A stretch of 64,000 nucleotides of DNA from Pyricularia pennisetigena (GCF_004337985.1 NC_043744.1:3802663-3866662); one strand, 5' to 3'. Positions 22,815-35,203 are shown, counted from the stretch's first letter. The notes: generated from the letters alone by a model not told the origin. Program-made: numbers and translations.

Positions 22815-25007
22815 AATGCCACAGGGCTGGGATGGAAACGTGTTGGGGGGTTGGAAAAAAAAACAGGACTTTGATGATGAAGCAAGCAAACACGGTACCT
22901 AGATGTTTGTGACATGTCACTAGTTTTAACGATGCAGCTGGTAGTACAGATGCCAGAATAAAATAATAGGGGAAACGTTCAGTCGCGGGCTTTGGGGCCA
23001 GCCATTCATGTGACAATGGATGAAATCTCGTCAGATTTGCCCTTGAGATGATAGCATTAATAGTCAAAAAATGCTTCCAAGGTCAGTAAGTGGACTTGAT
23101 CAGTGATGATACCTTGATTTTCCTCTAGGGTTATAATCCTGCAGTGTTTTTGAATATTCCCTCGCCATATCCGCGCCTCACCGATCCTTGTCGATCTCGT
23201 ACGTTCCCTGTTCTCACTTAGCTTCCAGGTAACTATTGTTTACGGGATCGCCAGCTACTGACTGCGCTAGGCAAAGCTCGGCATTATCTTTGGGAGAAAC
23301 CCTGTTATCTGGGGACATCCAACCTTAAAAAGAGTTCCGAGTTTTTAATTCTCCGCAACGGAGGCGTAAATACAGCGGACCTATCAAAGCGAATGTATGG
23401 TATGCCCAATCTTGGAATTAGTACATCAAGGAAAGATTGACACCAATTTATTATAAAGATCTCAATTATCAAATCAGTTATTCCAAGTATCGCATAAGAG
23501 ACCATTCATACATTTCTTTTATGATCATGTAAAGTACAACGACTAGCGCTTGCTAATTTGCTGAGTTGTCATTCGCTGGCTGTTATGCAGTCGAGCTCAT
23601 AATAGGAAAACTACATCCACTCAGAGAATACCAAGAGGTTTGCGACGCTTTCCTTCAGTCCGATGGAAAGAAAAGGTTATGCTCCATTGCACTTTGGTTC
23701 CGAGATACGCTCAACTTGAAAAAGGCTGTTGTCAAGCTCCCTTACAAGGGTCTTTGAAGACAGGCCTCACACCGCGTATGGAAAGATGCTTTTTTCCCCC
23801 TCAGTTTCCCGCCTCCGTACTCAAGTTTGAAGGAGCTTGCGGCAACTTCAGACTGTCAGCATGTATTTATTGCGCCTCGGTACCAGCTGGAACCCTTACA
23901 CTCTTGCCCGGGCTTTGCTATCTTGTTCATAAATATGCTCATTTCCCTCTTCCAAATATTGGGGCTTGGTCTATCAGATTTCCAGCCAAGAAACAGACAG
24001 ACGCCACTGCCTCAGGTCGAAGCGCTGGAGTAGCCCGGTTTAGGTAGCTGTGCGGCATATATTTTGTGCGTTAATTCGCAGCGGTGGAGGCATGTTCTCG
24101 AAGGGACGGACCTTTGATCCGCCTTTTCCGGACAAGGGCTTCAAAGAGCAACGGCATTTTTGGTTGGTCACAGTTGCAGCAAGGGCCGATTGGCGTCCCG
24201 ACAGTTCGGGAGCATCCGCAACAGGGAGTACCTGTGCGGAGCCGTTGGCGGCACTGCGTCCCCTCAAGCAACTCACGGGACCAACCAACCCTGCGGGGAC
24301 AGCATGTACGATGCTTTTCAAAAGAGATTGGTCGGCAGCCCGGATTGGTCAAAGGGAGTACAGTCGGCGGATAAGGGTCGACATGTCAAGACCAAGGTGG
24401 TGGGCGATGGTGCACTCGGAAATGCGTTCGAAATTGCAATGTGAGCCCTGGTCGGCCCAGAGACACCAACCAGCCTATTTAGGTTCTCTGACCGTCCAAC
24501 ACATTGATCGATTGCAAGAGGGGCTCGCAGCGTTTCATGCTAATGGGGACGTTGGTCACGGACTTAAGAGATGAAAGACAGGAAGCGGCGAACAAAAAAT
24601 CTAAGATGAGAGTCCAGAAGTTTTGTGATTGAGCATCAAGTTCTCTAGGAAACGGCTGCGATTGCGATTTGTATGGTTGAGTTGTAATAAAAAAAAGAAA
24701 AGAAAAGAAAGTAGGACTGCTACTCCTACTATCACATACTTTGATTATGCATAGCACAATCCGAATCCCTACCCCCGGCAACGCCCACACAGCCCCATTA
24801 AGCAAGTCAAGGGATGCTAGTAGGACACGCATGCCAAGCAGGGGTACATGATGGAGTCTTGAGGATTTTATAGAACCATTATTTCTGCCTTAATATACAT
24901 GAGCCATGCCGCTGCGCCCTCTGCTTTCACCCCCAGCTTGGGAGTAGCGCACCGCATCTGCGCTTCTTTGAGTTCCGGCTGCCCGGTGCCAAAAGCTGGC
25001 GTGCGCC
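22815..25007. other. Intergenic, no credible gene
   Basis: A frame at 24050-24574 reaches 174 codons, but the opposite strand is open too, and neither product shows a domain, signal or membrane segment. An A/G-rich run (AAAAGAAAAGAAAAG) lies near 24690. Confidence 0.45.
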
Positions 25008-26077
25008 ATGGTGGTCTCCATCTTCAGAGCAGCCATCGCTTTGTTCTTTCTATCGTTTGTTTCCACCAACAGCCTGGGCACTATAAATAGCAGGGTCAAC
25101 AAGGGACAGATCATCAGGCAAGTTGCGGCAACCAACGAGACTACGCCAGCTCATGATTCACAACAGGATGGCAGATCTATTCTTCGATATCGCGGCGCCT
25201 CACCAGGTCAACCAGTCAAGCCTGGAACCGACCTCCGTATTCTCTGCGCAGGCGATTCTATCACTGTCGGGTTCCTCAGCAACCAAAATGGAGGAGACGG
25301 CAACGGATATCGGCAACAACTCAGGAATAATCTGTCCAGTAAGTCTCAAGGTCTGGGATGGCGTCGTTTCAAATCTCAAAGAGATTAACGGCTGGTATCA
25401 GAGGACGTTGTCCAGTTTACTGGTACGGAACACGCTAGACAGATGATCGACGGCTATTTTGTGAGTGTACCACAACACAGCAGACTACTTTTCTGCGAGG
25501 CTTCTGACATGAAAAGTAGGCGGCGTGGTCAGGAAGGACAATACAATTTATTGCCGACCACATCGGCCCATCGCTGGCGCAGCAGCCAAACATGATCCTT
25601 TTGCACGCCGGGACGAACGACATGAATTCGAACAGCGCCATCTCCACCGAGGGACACGACCCAAAGGCAGCAGCCAGCCGCCTCGGCGCCCTGGTTGATC
25701 AAATGATTACCGGCTCCCCTCGCGCCGTCATCCTGGTTGCCATGATCGTCAACACCTGCAATCAGGACCAGTCGGCCAGGACCAAGGAGTACCAACAGCT
25801 GATCCCAGGTCTCGTCAAGGAGCGCAGAGACGGCGGCCACCACGTGCTGGCTGTAGACTTTACAGACGTCTCGGTGCAGACCCTCCAGGACTGCGTCCAT
25901 CCGTCAAACGCGGGATACAAGCTGTTCGGGGACTACTGGTACGACTTTATGCTGCAGATTCCCAAGGACTGGATCCAACAGCCCGTGGGGGATACGCCGA
26001 TCCGCAGCGACGCGCACAGGAACACTCGGGCTGGCCCTTTGTTCCTGGTTCTTCTCATAATTCCTCATTTTCTGTAG
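25008..26077 (+). CDS. Secreted SGNH/GDSL esterase, possibly GPI-anchored
   Basis: Three exons, 25008-25338, 25402-25460 and 25520-26077, give 315 residues. Residues 1-24 are a signal peptide (MVVSIFRAAIALFFLSFVST). The SGNH blocks are all present: block I ILCAGDSITVGF with nucleophile Ser84, block II around MIDGYFAAWSGRTIQ, block III LLHAGTNDM with Asn163, and block V QDCVHPSNAGY with Asp254 and His257 (DxxH). The order and the AWSG.TIQ.IADHIGPSL stretch match fungal carbohydrate-esterase-like SGNH hydrolases (CE3-like group). The extreme C-terminus is hydrophobic (AGPLFLVLLIIPHFL) after a polar stretch, which may be a GPI-anchor signal. It probably deacylates wall polysaccharide or another ester outside the cell; the substrate is unproven. 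The region before the mature domain is polar and linker-like. Confidence 0.85.
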
Positions 26078-28040
26078 CTTCACTGCTGGTACGACTGAAT
26101 AGTATCATATCTGGCTTGAGCCACCAAACAGGAGATGCTTGTTGCGGGCCAGCGGGAACCTTTGGCTCTGACCTTCAACCAGCGGCTACAGGAGTCGTCA
26201 GCGGGTTCGATGGTCGGTCCTAGACTTTCTACGCAGAATTCAAACTCATAATGTAAGTGCTTCAAACCACGCCCATGTCTCACTAGTCACTTCCTATTTG
26301 TATGACGGCTTCCCAAGCTGGATGTTTATGCCTGCTAACCTGTAAAAAAGAGTGGTCGGGGCTTGATGAAACACCCAAGCCTGATGCGAACCGAGTGTAT
26401 GCCAATGGTACATGTCGTAATAATAAGATGGAAACAAAATACCATGCATCTCTTTTGCGCCAAATCCAGATTTTTATGGTAGCAACGAGCACCGCATGTG
26501 AGCCCACGGAATCACAGTAGTGTCTATGCCAGTTGGCACGACACACAACTGCCACAGTGGCGCGCCATAGCCTGCAGGAGCAAGTCGGGTATTGGCTAGT
26601 GGCCCAAGGTAGTTAAGAGGTCGACGTTCAAGGGCAAATCAGGGCTGTGGTGTGCATTCCAATGGGGCGCAAGGGGCCAAATTAATCTTATCACTGGGCA
26701 GCAGCTTGGCCTGTCTATACGAGTACGGGCAGCTTCTGCCCCGGACTATATCCAATGAGCTGCACCGCATCATCAACAAGTGGAAGCAGTCCGCTGCGTA
26801 ATGGTCGGGGTTAATAGGAAAAAGAGGTTTAGATTATCTTCGATTAAGTCTACGATCACAATCTAGAATCATTGCTAGTTTCGTTATATCGCTGTAGTCT
26901 GAGGTGCCGAGGCAGTTTCACCTCTGCCGGTACTGAGCAGGGCTCCGGCCGTAAGCCGACGGTGTAGAGTGTAAACCAAAGCAGCACAGATACCTCAAGT
27001 CAAGGCTTGCCTCGCAGCTCCAGTTTTACTTCAGAAGAAACCGTAGGAAGGTCTTGATCCTTAAGTATGGGCAGTCGCTAGATGCTCCAACCGCTGTACA
27101 AACAGGCGTTGCATCTATCGGACAGCAACCCTGCATAATCGCCCTGCACGCCTCAGTTTTCAATCCAGGGTTGCTGGCTGTGTTCACCCAGTGTTTTCCG
27201 CACTTTTCCAAGCTTATCCTGACGGCCGGGATTGCTCAAGCTTGTCAATTGCACTACTGTATTCAACCATCATTGACGGGTATACCAGGACAGGTCCAGC
27301 GTACGTAGCTGCGCTGCAACATCAAAGAATTCTACTGAGGATACCAGATCAATCAAAGTAGCCATGTAAACAGTCAAATTGGCGATTCGTGCGTAATACT
27401 AGAATTTGCCTACCTAGGCATTTTAGCCATCCTATGACAGGACTAGACACTGCTCAATCGTACCAGCTCAGCATATGCGCGATCATCTGATGGCAAATGC
27501 TTCCCAAGAATAATGACACCTCAACCATCCGTGCACCACGTCCTCCACTCAATCGACGCGCAGTCTTGTCAACCGGAGGCTAACACGCTCGGCCCGGGCC
27601 ATGCAGGGGGAGGACGCAATCAGTCGATAAAATTGCGCACGATGCAGTAGCTCAGTCTCGTAAGTCGTTTCGTTTCAACCTGCCGACGCGTCAAAAAAAC
27701 AAAAAAAAACAAAAAAAAGAGAATAAATGTAAGGGATGCGAGCTGCACGGTTGAGGTGCTTTGGAGATTTTATTGGGGGACACTGGGCAAAAGTTTGCGT
27801 TCTGACGTTGCTGTGCTCAGGTGTGATGAACAGTCCCTTTTGTTGTATATGAGGGCGGGAAAGTTGCCCAAAAGCCTGCTAAGGTTATGGTCCTACCGTC
27901 GTCGCGGTCATTTCCAGTGATTTTTTTTGATTTTGTTTGGCTTGGAGATAGCAGGATTTGAATTCTTTCTTTTTTTTTTTCTTCTTCTTTTGAGAAAACC
28001 AAGAAAACAAAAATAGCAAAAAAAAAAAAAAAAACCAGTC
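26078..28040. other. Intergenic, no gene seen
   Basis: About 2 kb with scattered short frames only. A-rich tracts occur at 27690-27720 and just before the next start codon (28020-28034). Confidence 0.5.
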
Positions 28041-29024
28041 ATGGGGCTCAAGGACACTCCCCCACCGCATGTACCGGAATGGCTGATCGTGGCGTCGACC
28101 GGCGTGCTGGGCGTCGGAGCAGTTTGCTGGTACCTGACGTACATCCTCATCACGATCCGCGCCGTCAAGACCAAGTCGTACGGCATGCCGCTGATGGCCA
28201 CGGTGCTCAACTGGTCGTGGGAGGTCATATACGCATTCTACGCCGCCGAGCACCCGATCGAGTTCCTCGGGCTCGCCGCCTGGTTCACCCTCGACATCGG
28301 CATGGTGTACACCACGGTCGTGTACGCGCCGCACGACTGGAAGCACTCGAGCAGCTGGGTGGGGCGGCACATGTTCGCCATCCTGCTGGGCCTCACTGCC
28401 GTCGGCGTCTGGGGCAACTACGCCTTTGCCGAGTGGTTCCTGGCCGAGGAGGGCAGGGGTTTCGGCGACAAGACCGGCAAGTGGTTCCGGGGCAGGGAGG
28501 GCTTCGACACCATGGAGATGGCTTTCTGGAGCGCCCTGGTGCCGCAGGCCTACATCAGCGGTGCCAGCTTGGCCATGCTGCTCTCGAGAGGGCACAGTGG
28601 CGGCGTCAGCTATGCAATCTGGTATGTTTTAACGTGCGAGTTGTTGTTGTTGTTGTTGTTGTTGTCCCACGCAACGGTCAGATTCAAGTCTCCATTCTGA
28701 ACGTCCTAACATCTTCTTTCCCCCATTTGCAGGTTCGTCCGCTCGCTGGGCTCTTTCGTCGGGCTCGTCGTCCTCCCCGGCATGATGTGGTGGTACTGGC
28801 CCGAGGCCCACGGCTACTTCCTGAATCCCCTGGCCACGTTCCTGCAGGCCCTGTTCCTCCTGCCCGACATGGTCTACCCCTTTGTGCTTTGCCACATCCG
28901 CAAGACGGAGGTTGAGATGCCGGATGGGAGGCTCGTTAGTGCCGAGCATGCGGTCATGGAAAAGCGGCTTGAGGGCTATGGCCTATTGAAGGCTGAAAAG
29001 GGAATGGTGGGGGACAGCGAATAG
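28041..29024 (+). CDS. Integral membrane protein resembling Pyr4/PaxB terpene cyclases
   Basis: Two exons, 28041-28621 and 28733-29024, joined through a split Trp codon, give 290 residues with about seven hydrophobic helices. The pattern VLNWSWEVIYAFY (Glu61) followed by WFTLDIGMVYTTV matches the transmembrane terpene cyclase family (Pyr4, PaxB, AtmB, AusL), in which a Glu in this position and an Asp near the last helix are catalytic. A candidate second acid here is Asp239 in LLPDMVYPFVL. Known members cyclise epoxidised prenyl chains of meroterpenoids or indole diterpenes at the ER membrane. No prenyltransferase, FAD epoxidase or PKS lies nearby, so this is an orphan member and may have another role. 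Intron 1 contains a (GTT)n microsatellite at 28640-28664. Confidence 0.65.
28640..28664. repeat. (GTT)n microsatellite in an intron
   Basis: About eight GTT units inside the intron of the terpene-cyclase-like gene. Confidence 0.9.
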
Positions 29025-29257
29025 ATTTTTTTGTGCCAAAGATAGACGTCCGGCACTTGTCTAAAATTGCAAATAAACGCCAAGTACGCGGTATTGTGAC
29101 CAACCAAATATTACCTTTTTACAGTTTAAGACATGCCCAAAATAAAGTGTAGTGGTGGATGCTGGACTGTTTTTTTTCAACGTAATTATCATTCAGTAAA
29201 ACTACCATCTTATTTACACCGTCGGTTTGAGCTGGCAAGCAGCAGCACAGCAGGCCT

Positions 29258-30897
29258 TCAGCCCTTGACCGTGGCAATCTTCTGCTTGTACTGGCCCTTC
29301 CCAACAAACCACCACCCGAGGATCAACACAATCAGTCCACCGAGGACGACGCAGGTGTAGTTCATGTTCTCGACTGTGACCGGCTGGGTGTAAGGGAAGC
29401 TGAAGAAGACTATGGCAAAGACGAGCCACGAGACCGTCACGCCGTTGACCAGCCAGCCCCACCTGCCCATGAAGAAGTGGCCGCGGTACATGTTCCTGCG
29501 GCCGGTCATCATGTTGGTCAGGATGGGGATGAGGTAGGCGACGTTGTTGATGGTGACGGCCGAACCCAGCATGCTGTTGAAGGCGGTGCTGCTGCCCAGG
29601 TACAGGCAGCCGAGCAGGGCCACGACGGCGGTGACCAGCAGCTGGGCGTTGAAGGGCACGCCCCAGCGGCCGCTGACGCGAGCCCAGACGGGCGAGGCGG
29701 GCAGGGCGCCGTCGCGGGAGAAGGCCCAGACCACGCGGCCGGTGGAGAGCTGCGACGACACGACGCAGGGGCCCAGCGCGACGAACAGGATGAGCATCAG
29801 GCCCAGGGCGCCGCCGGGCCCGCCCGTCGCCTGCCGGAACAGCTCGGCCAGCGGCATGCCCGTGTTGGTCTCGGACAGGGCCGCGTAGTCCTGGACGCTG
29901 AACATGAGGGCCACCAGGTACGTGACGCCCGTGACGAAGGCGATGGTCAGCGTGATGGCGATGGCGAGCGGCGCGTTGCGCGACGGGTTGGGCATCTCCT
30001 CGGTGATGTGCGTGACGCCGTCCAGCCCGCCGAGCGCGTACAGCGGGTTCACGAGCCCCGTGATGAAGGCGATGGGCGCCGAGTCCCAGCCCGTGTTGTT
30101 GATCCACGTGCGGAACACGAACTCGCTCGACTGGTGCGTCGGCGCGCAGGCCACCACCGTCACCAGCACCACCAGCCAGCCGATCTGGAGGTAGAAGAGC
30201 GAGAACCTGTTGAGCCCGGGGATGATCCTGTTGCCAAAGAGCACCACGCCGGCCGTGATGACGTTGAGGCCCTGGTACACCACAAACGTCTGCCACGTCT
30301 GGATCTCCATCTCAGGGCGGTAGAGGGCGATCAGCGACATCAGCGTCTGGGCGTAGATCAGGTTCGTCGACGCCGTGGTGAAGATCCAGCCGCACGAGGT
30401 GAACCAGCCCGTCAGGAAACTGAGGAACACACGGAACCGCGCGGGAGCCACTGCGGCGATCCAATGGTACATTCCACCTTCGGTCGGGTACGAGCTGACA
30501 AACTCGGCGAGGGACGCGCCCAGGAAACACTGCAAGATGGTGACGAGGATGAAACCGTAGATGATGGCTCCGGGGCCACCGGCACCGATCTCGGCCACGA
30601 TTCCGAGGCCGAGACCGGTCCATGAGATGGTGGTTGTCGACGCCAATCCGATCAGCGAAAGGATGGTGAAGTGACGCTTGAGTTCCTGCGTGTGTCCTGA
30701 ATCGAGTGTTAGCCGCTGAGTTTTAAAGGGGGGGGTTTTTTTTTTCTTTTTTTTTTTTTCTTGTTCTTTTTTTTCTCTTGGAGGCGTCACCAACCCATCT
30801 CGGCCAACCTGGCCTCGTCGGCGTCAACATGGTGTCCGCCTTTCTCGCCGACCCCAGCCTGCACAATCACAGACCCGTCGCGTTTTGATTCTTCCAT
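29258..30897 (-). CDS. APC-family amino acid/choline-type permease
   Basis: Two exons, 30897-30795 and 30696-29258, joined across a 98-bp intron. I chose donor GTTGGT because it keeps the family motif ARLAEMG-HTQELKRHF in frame. The product has 513 residues, usual for the fungal amino acid/polyamine/choline permeases. A short hydrophilic N-terminus (MEESKRDGSVIVQAGVG) precedes about twelve membrane helices. Family signatures include ISWTGLGLGIVAEIGAGGPG in helix 1, SSYPTEGGMYHWIAAVAPAR, LDGVTHITEEMPNPSRNAP and WAFSRDGALPASPVWARVS. It should import a nitrogenous solute across the plasma membrane; the specific substrate (GABA, choline or an amino acid) cannot be read from the sequence. Its 3' end lies 233 bp from that of the convergent terpene-cyclase-like gene. 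The intron holds long T and A/G-poor runs. Confidence 0.88.
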
Positions 30898-32027
30898 CAC
30901 TTCTGTATCGCAATTCTCTGCCAAAAGTGCGAAATAAGCGATGTTGGGCTTGCCTGGCGGGGACGTGGCAGCGTGGAAAAAGGAAGACAAGCTTTTAAAA
31001 ATAAATTAAAATACCAAGAAGGCTTGATCGCCCAGGCACGGAAGAAACGCATTGCTTATGGGGCTTAGTTGACCGCCCATCTCTCTTGATTCTTTTGCTT
31101 ATCTCTTGCCTCGGGTATTAGTGAGAGGGTCTGTGTGTGACGCTGCTCCACAGGCGACCCCGGATCGTGGAGGGCTTCAATATCTTTGATGCTACCTTAT
31201 CAGCACGGCGACCACGTCCACTCCTCCGAAAGTGTCCGAAGAATGGGGGCGTCCAAGTCCACATCAGGTAGGTATGTAAATATGCGGGGATGCTTTCTTC
31301 TTTCTACGCTCAATACGTTGTACGATAGCGTCCTTCACAGGGCTAAAAGACCGACCACAGCCTTGATCCGGGTTCCATGGACTATGACAGGGATTGACCC
31401 TGCGTCTGATAGCTGATGGCACTGGAGGTGGCGCTGACTATTCAGCGCAATGATAGAAGAGCGATACGATACTACGTAGTAGCGCTGCTGGATCTGCGCT
31501 CCGGCTTGACCAGTGTTGCGATTTGCCCGCTAGCCTAGTTCTAGACTAGCCATAAGCCCAATGGAACATTAAGATGGCGAAAATTTGGTTAGGATGCTGA
31601 TTGGCATTTTAGAGAGCAATTGGAATTGAGATTACCAACTCGGATAAAACATTCATTTTCACTTGAGCGCAGCGACTTCATGGCAAAGTGACAATTTGCA
31701 TTGCTGCTTTTCTTTGCCTGCTGAAGGTCCATTCCAGTCACCTTGCTGCCAAGTTACCGGTCTCATGGGTCATGGCTGTGTTCACTAGACAGTAGACCCT
31801 TTACGTAGCATTCTCGGGTCTCTTGCCGCCAAGTGATATCCATATGGCCGTGAGCAACTGTCAATCAATACCAAACTTATCATGGATGGTCCTGTATCTT
31901 GCCAAGATGTTGTTCGTTTATAGTTTTCTTGGTAAAAATACCAAGCTCTCATCAACTACACAACAGCAGAGCCCCACTGTAACCATCCCATTCAACTATT
32001 TGGAATACGGCCTCGTCTATCTGGACC
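30898..32027. other. Intergenic, no gene seen
   Basis: Upstream region of the permease gene. Short frames only. Confidence 0.5.
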
Positions 32028-32471
32028 ATGCCGTACAGCCGAGGACACCTCTCCACTCGACCCAGGCGCCAAGAGGGAGGGACACAGCCGCGGCGCGCCT
32101 TCTACAGAGGCGACCACAGCGTGGAGTCGTACTGCAACCAGGTCAGATCGCTGTTCACCAAGCTCTGTCCCAAGAAGTACTGGTCCGTGGCGGCTCTATT
32201 TAACAACGACGCTCTCGCACTGCTCGTCATCACCGAGATCAATCTGCAAGAGGTCGGCACGCCTGGTCCGGTCATGGACAGGGTGATGTGGAACGCGGCC
32301 AGGACTTATCTGATATCGCTCTTTGTCGAGCAGGGGATTGCCACTTTGGAAACCCATTTTTGGTGCGACGCCATCCCGGACGACAAGTGCAACGTAGACC
32401 ATGATAGCTATGAATCTTTGATTGGTGACCTGATTGCCATGATCATATACCTGTTTGAATCCCAGGAATAG
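32028..32471 (+). CDS. Hypothetical protein, weak candidate
   Basis: Open frame of 147 codons with moderately gene-like codon use. The first 30 residues are basic and look non-native (MPYSRGHLSTRPRRQEGG). The rest is more convincing: a soluble helical segment (VESYCNQVRSLFTKLCPKK), a hydrophobic stretch (NDALALLVITEI) and an acidic tail ending in a membrane-like helix (LIGDLIAMIIYLFE). No family recognised and no signal peptide. An upstream exon could replace the N-terminus. It may be a short real gene, a fragment of one, or chance. Confidence 0.3.
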   Translation: MPYSRGHLSTRPRRQEGGTQPRRAFYRGDHSVESYCNQVRSLFTKLCPKKYWSVAALFNNDALALLVITEINLQEVGTPGPVMDRVMWNAARTYLISLFVEQGIATLETHFWCDAIPDDKCNVDHDSYESLIGDLIAMIIYLFESQE

Positions 32472-33079
32472 GGAGGCTTCGGAATTTTGCTTGTCTTTCC
32501 GCAAGCTTAATGGGGGGGGGGGGGGGGGGGGGTTTCTTTTATCATCTCTTTCAATTCAATCCCTTGTCACCTCGCTCTCAGATCGGTCAAGTACTGGAAC
32601 GCGTAATCACTTGGGGACTTGTCTTTTACCTGGTCTCATTCGTGCTACACTCCTGTCATGTTGTTTCGCTGCAAACGACCTCCATATCTGATATACTAGT
32701 CTAGTCTTGTGCCCAAAAATGATATCCATAATGTCCTCGTGAATCCAGCTTGGGATACTCGGATCAAAAGGAGTCTCAATAGGGGCAGCAGGTTTGTCAA
32801 GAGACTTTCAATCTGCTATTGATCAACCAAACGTCAATCCAGAACACGCGCCACTTACAAGTTACAAATTGGGCTAACAGCTAACTGCTGTATATGGTGA
32901 ATTCTGCCATCTAACAGTCCAGTTCCACGAGTAGTATAGGAGGCGCCGATACCTGGTTGGATGCAATGAAGCCGCGCCTACTCTTGAGCGTATAGCCTCA
33001 TTGTGGTTTCAAGATAGGAAAATAGACGGAAGAGAGTAGTAACAATCTGCCATGTGGATACTCACGGGCGGCCCATATC
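32472..33079. other. Intergenic with a 21-G run
   Basis: No gene seen. The G run at 32512-32532 is the notable feature. Confidence 0.5.
32512..32532. repeat. Poly-G tract, 21 nt
   Basis: Uninterrupted run of 21 G, rare for a fungal genome and a common place for sequencing error. Confidence 0.9.
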
Positions 33080-34895
33080 CTAACTGACCCACCCGAAATC
33101 ATCCATAAAACCGTCCTCAGCACCAGAAATGCAAGTATAGATCTCTTTGCTCAGAACCTCCAGCGCCAGAGCTGCACCTTTGTTGCCAATTTCCACCAGA
33201 CACTGAGATGCATACCTTGCAGCGACGATTGCCTCGTTTCCCTGAATTGCCACTCGACGGGCAACAATCACCCTGCCGCCCTGAATGCTGACAAAATATC
33301 CCGAGTCTCGCAGGACACCCAAGAAGGCGCCCAGGGCGCCATGAGGCAGGGGGGGTCGTGCACATGGCCGCAAGGAGACCAATCTCATCGCATAGGGGTC
33401 GCGGCAGCCGCTCAAAGTGGGGGTTCGGACAAGTCTCCTGCATTTCCCTCAGGAGCCTCTGCACCTTTGCCTTCTTGCTCGGGGCGAGCCTGTCAGACAT
33501 GTTGGCGCGTAGAGGGTTTGCAGACAGGAACGAGCGGATCTCCTTGCGGAGACGAGCACGCGTCTTGGCCGTGGCGCTGGAAACCTCTGCCTCGGCGCGG
33601 CGCAGCTCGCAGTCGCATTCGAAGCCGTAGCTGGCCTTGAGCTTCTTTTGCCTCTCGGCAAAGGGCTTGTCTAGGCCTGCGTATCCCATGAGAATCTCCC
33701 CTCCGGCTGGGATGTCGCGCGTGGCGCGCACAATCATCATGTCGCCGACGAAGGCGCGGGTCGCATTCGGAATGCAAGAGTGGTTGGCGTAGGACGCACG
33801 AAGCCAAATGCCCGTGCTAGACTCTCGGTCGGCCTCCCGAGCGCCTGCTTCCTTCTCGTCTCTCGATCCGAGCAGGTGATTGTTGTCAAGCTCGAGCGCG
33901 GCTTCGGAAGTGCTTTCTCGCTTGGTCTAAATCTTGCATATCGTAGGCAGCTCTGCCTGCTCGAAACAGAGCCTTGATGTTGAGGTCCTTGGCTTCTTGG
34001 GGCGTGTTGCCTACTCGGACCATGGAAGCCAAGGCATCAGCAATTGCCAGTTCGCAACGACCAAGACGCAGATAGGCTGCGGACCGGTTCCGCCACAGAT
34101 CCCGCTGAAGGTTGTCATCAACGTCGCCCATGTTCTCCAGCGCATGCGAGTAGAGGTCAACCGCTGTTTCGAAATTCCCCTTCTTGAACGCCGCATTGCC
34201 ATCCTCCTTCAGTCGAAGCACGGACGGGCCTGCCCCAGTCGTATGAGTGGCCAGGCTTTTGGGGATGATGCTGTTGCCGGGCCTGAGCCGCACGAAATCG
34301 CTCGGGTGGTCTACTCGGACGAAGAGGCCACCGTCGGCAGTCCGCTTGCAGTAGGGCTTCTTGATCGCGACTACTGCACCTTTAGCGAGGACCGCGCCGG
34401 CATCAGCGGTCGGGGGAAGGTTGTAAATGGCGAGTCGAATCGACGTCACCGACCTCATCCTCGATGGCATTCTGGATGCATGTCAGCTTGACAGGCTCAC
34501 CAAAAGCCCTGACAATGAGCACACGACCGCGATGCTGGGTCTCAAGTGTGAGGTCACGAAGCAATATCGGCGCGAGAGTCGAAAGGGGGGACGGTGCAGG
34601 GGGTATAAGCCGCGCCGATGAAGCAAGACCTGATCTGGTTCCTCGGCCCCATAGAGCTGGTCATGTTGGAATTCAACGCCTTGGAGATCACCAGGTCAGC
34701 TTAGAGTGTTTTCCTCACCGAATGGAGGCTCGAGGGGCATCACACGGCCATTTCAAACTCTTGCTTCAGTTCTTGTCGAGAACGCCTCGATGCGTCCGGA
34801 GGCTTCTTGCCCTTGTGTGCCAGGGCTCGCTTGAGCGTAGCTTTCTGCTGACTGAGTATGGCAGAATACCTTGCCCAATCCAGGTCGTCTGCCAT
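33080..34895 (-). pseudogene. TPR-SET protein pseudogene, first half of SET deleted
   Basis: Pieces read in order on the minus strand. An N-terminus starts at 34895 (MADDLDWARYSAILSQQKAT) and meets a stop after EFEMAV. A domain follows in two frames (LTLETQHRGRVLIVRAFGEP, then SIRLAIYNLPPTADAGAVLA). Next come TPR units (LKEDGNAAFKKGNFETAVDL, LWRNRSAAYLRLGRCELAIA, ALFRAGRAAYDMQDLDQARK). After one more frameshift EAALELDNNHLL passes almost directly to IWLRASYANHSCIPNATRAF and IVRATRDIPAGGEILMGYAG, the second half of a SET domain with its post-SET Cys (FECDCELR). In intact relatives about 200 or more residues with the start of SET lie between. The C-terminal tail after a 7-G run is in another frame. 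These proteins are lysine methyltransferase-like; this copy cannot work. Confidence 0.75.
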
Positions 34896-35203
34896 GGCAA
34901 GCCATCTATGCGAAATGCTGTGCTGCAGATGAGCTCAGCGGATGACTGGAGTGAAGATTTGGTTCTTCTGTGTGCCATATTAGAGAGATCTGATGATATT
35001 TACCTCAAAGATTGGAAAATGAAGTCCGCACTACCGTTTGCAAAGACACATGTTTGTTGTATATAATGAAAGAATCAATCTCCATGGGGTTCTTTGGAGA
35101 AAAGGCTTTTGGAGGGGTTTTCGATTTGCCTGTTGGTTGTCTGCCTACTTTGGGTCAACCCAAGGCATACGTGCAATTCCCATCAAAACGAGGCAACAAA
35201 TCA
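34896..35203. other. Short intergenic region before the RIP block
   Basis: Normal base composition, no gene seen. It separates the TPR-SET pseudogene from the truncated DUF3638 copy. Confidence 0.45.

Noticed and set aside
24050..24574. 174-codon frame in intergenic DNA
   Set aside because: No domain, signal or splice support, and the opposite strand is open too.
29477..30625. 382-codon plus-strand frame opposite the permease
   Set aside because: Shadow of the permease exon; composition is Gln/Gly/Arg/Asp-rich without a domain.
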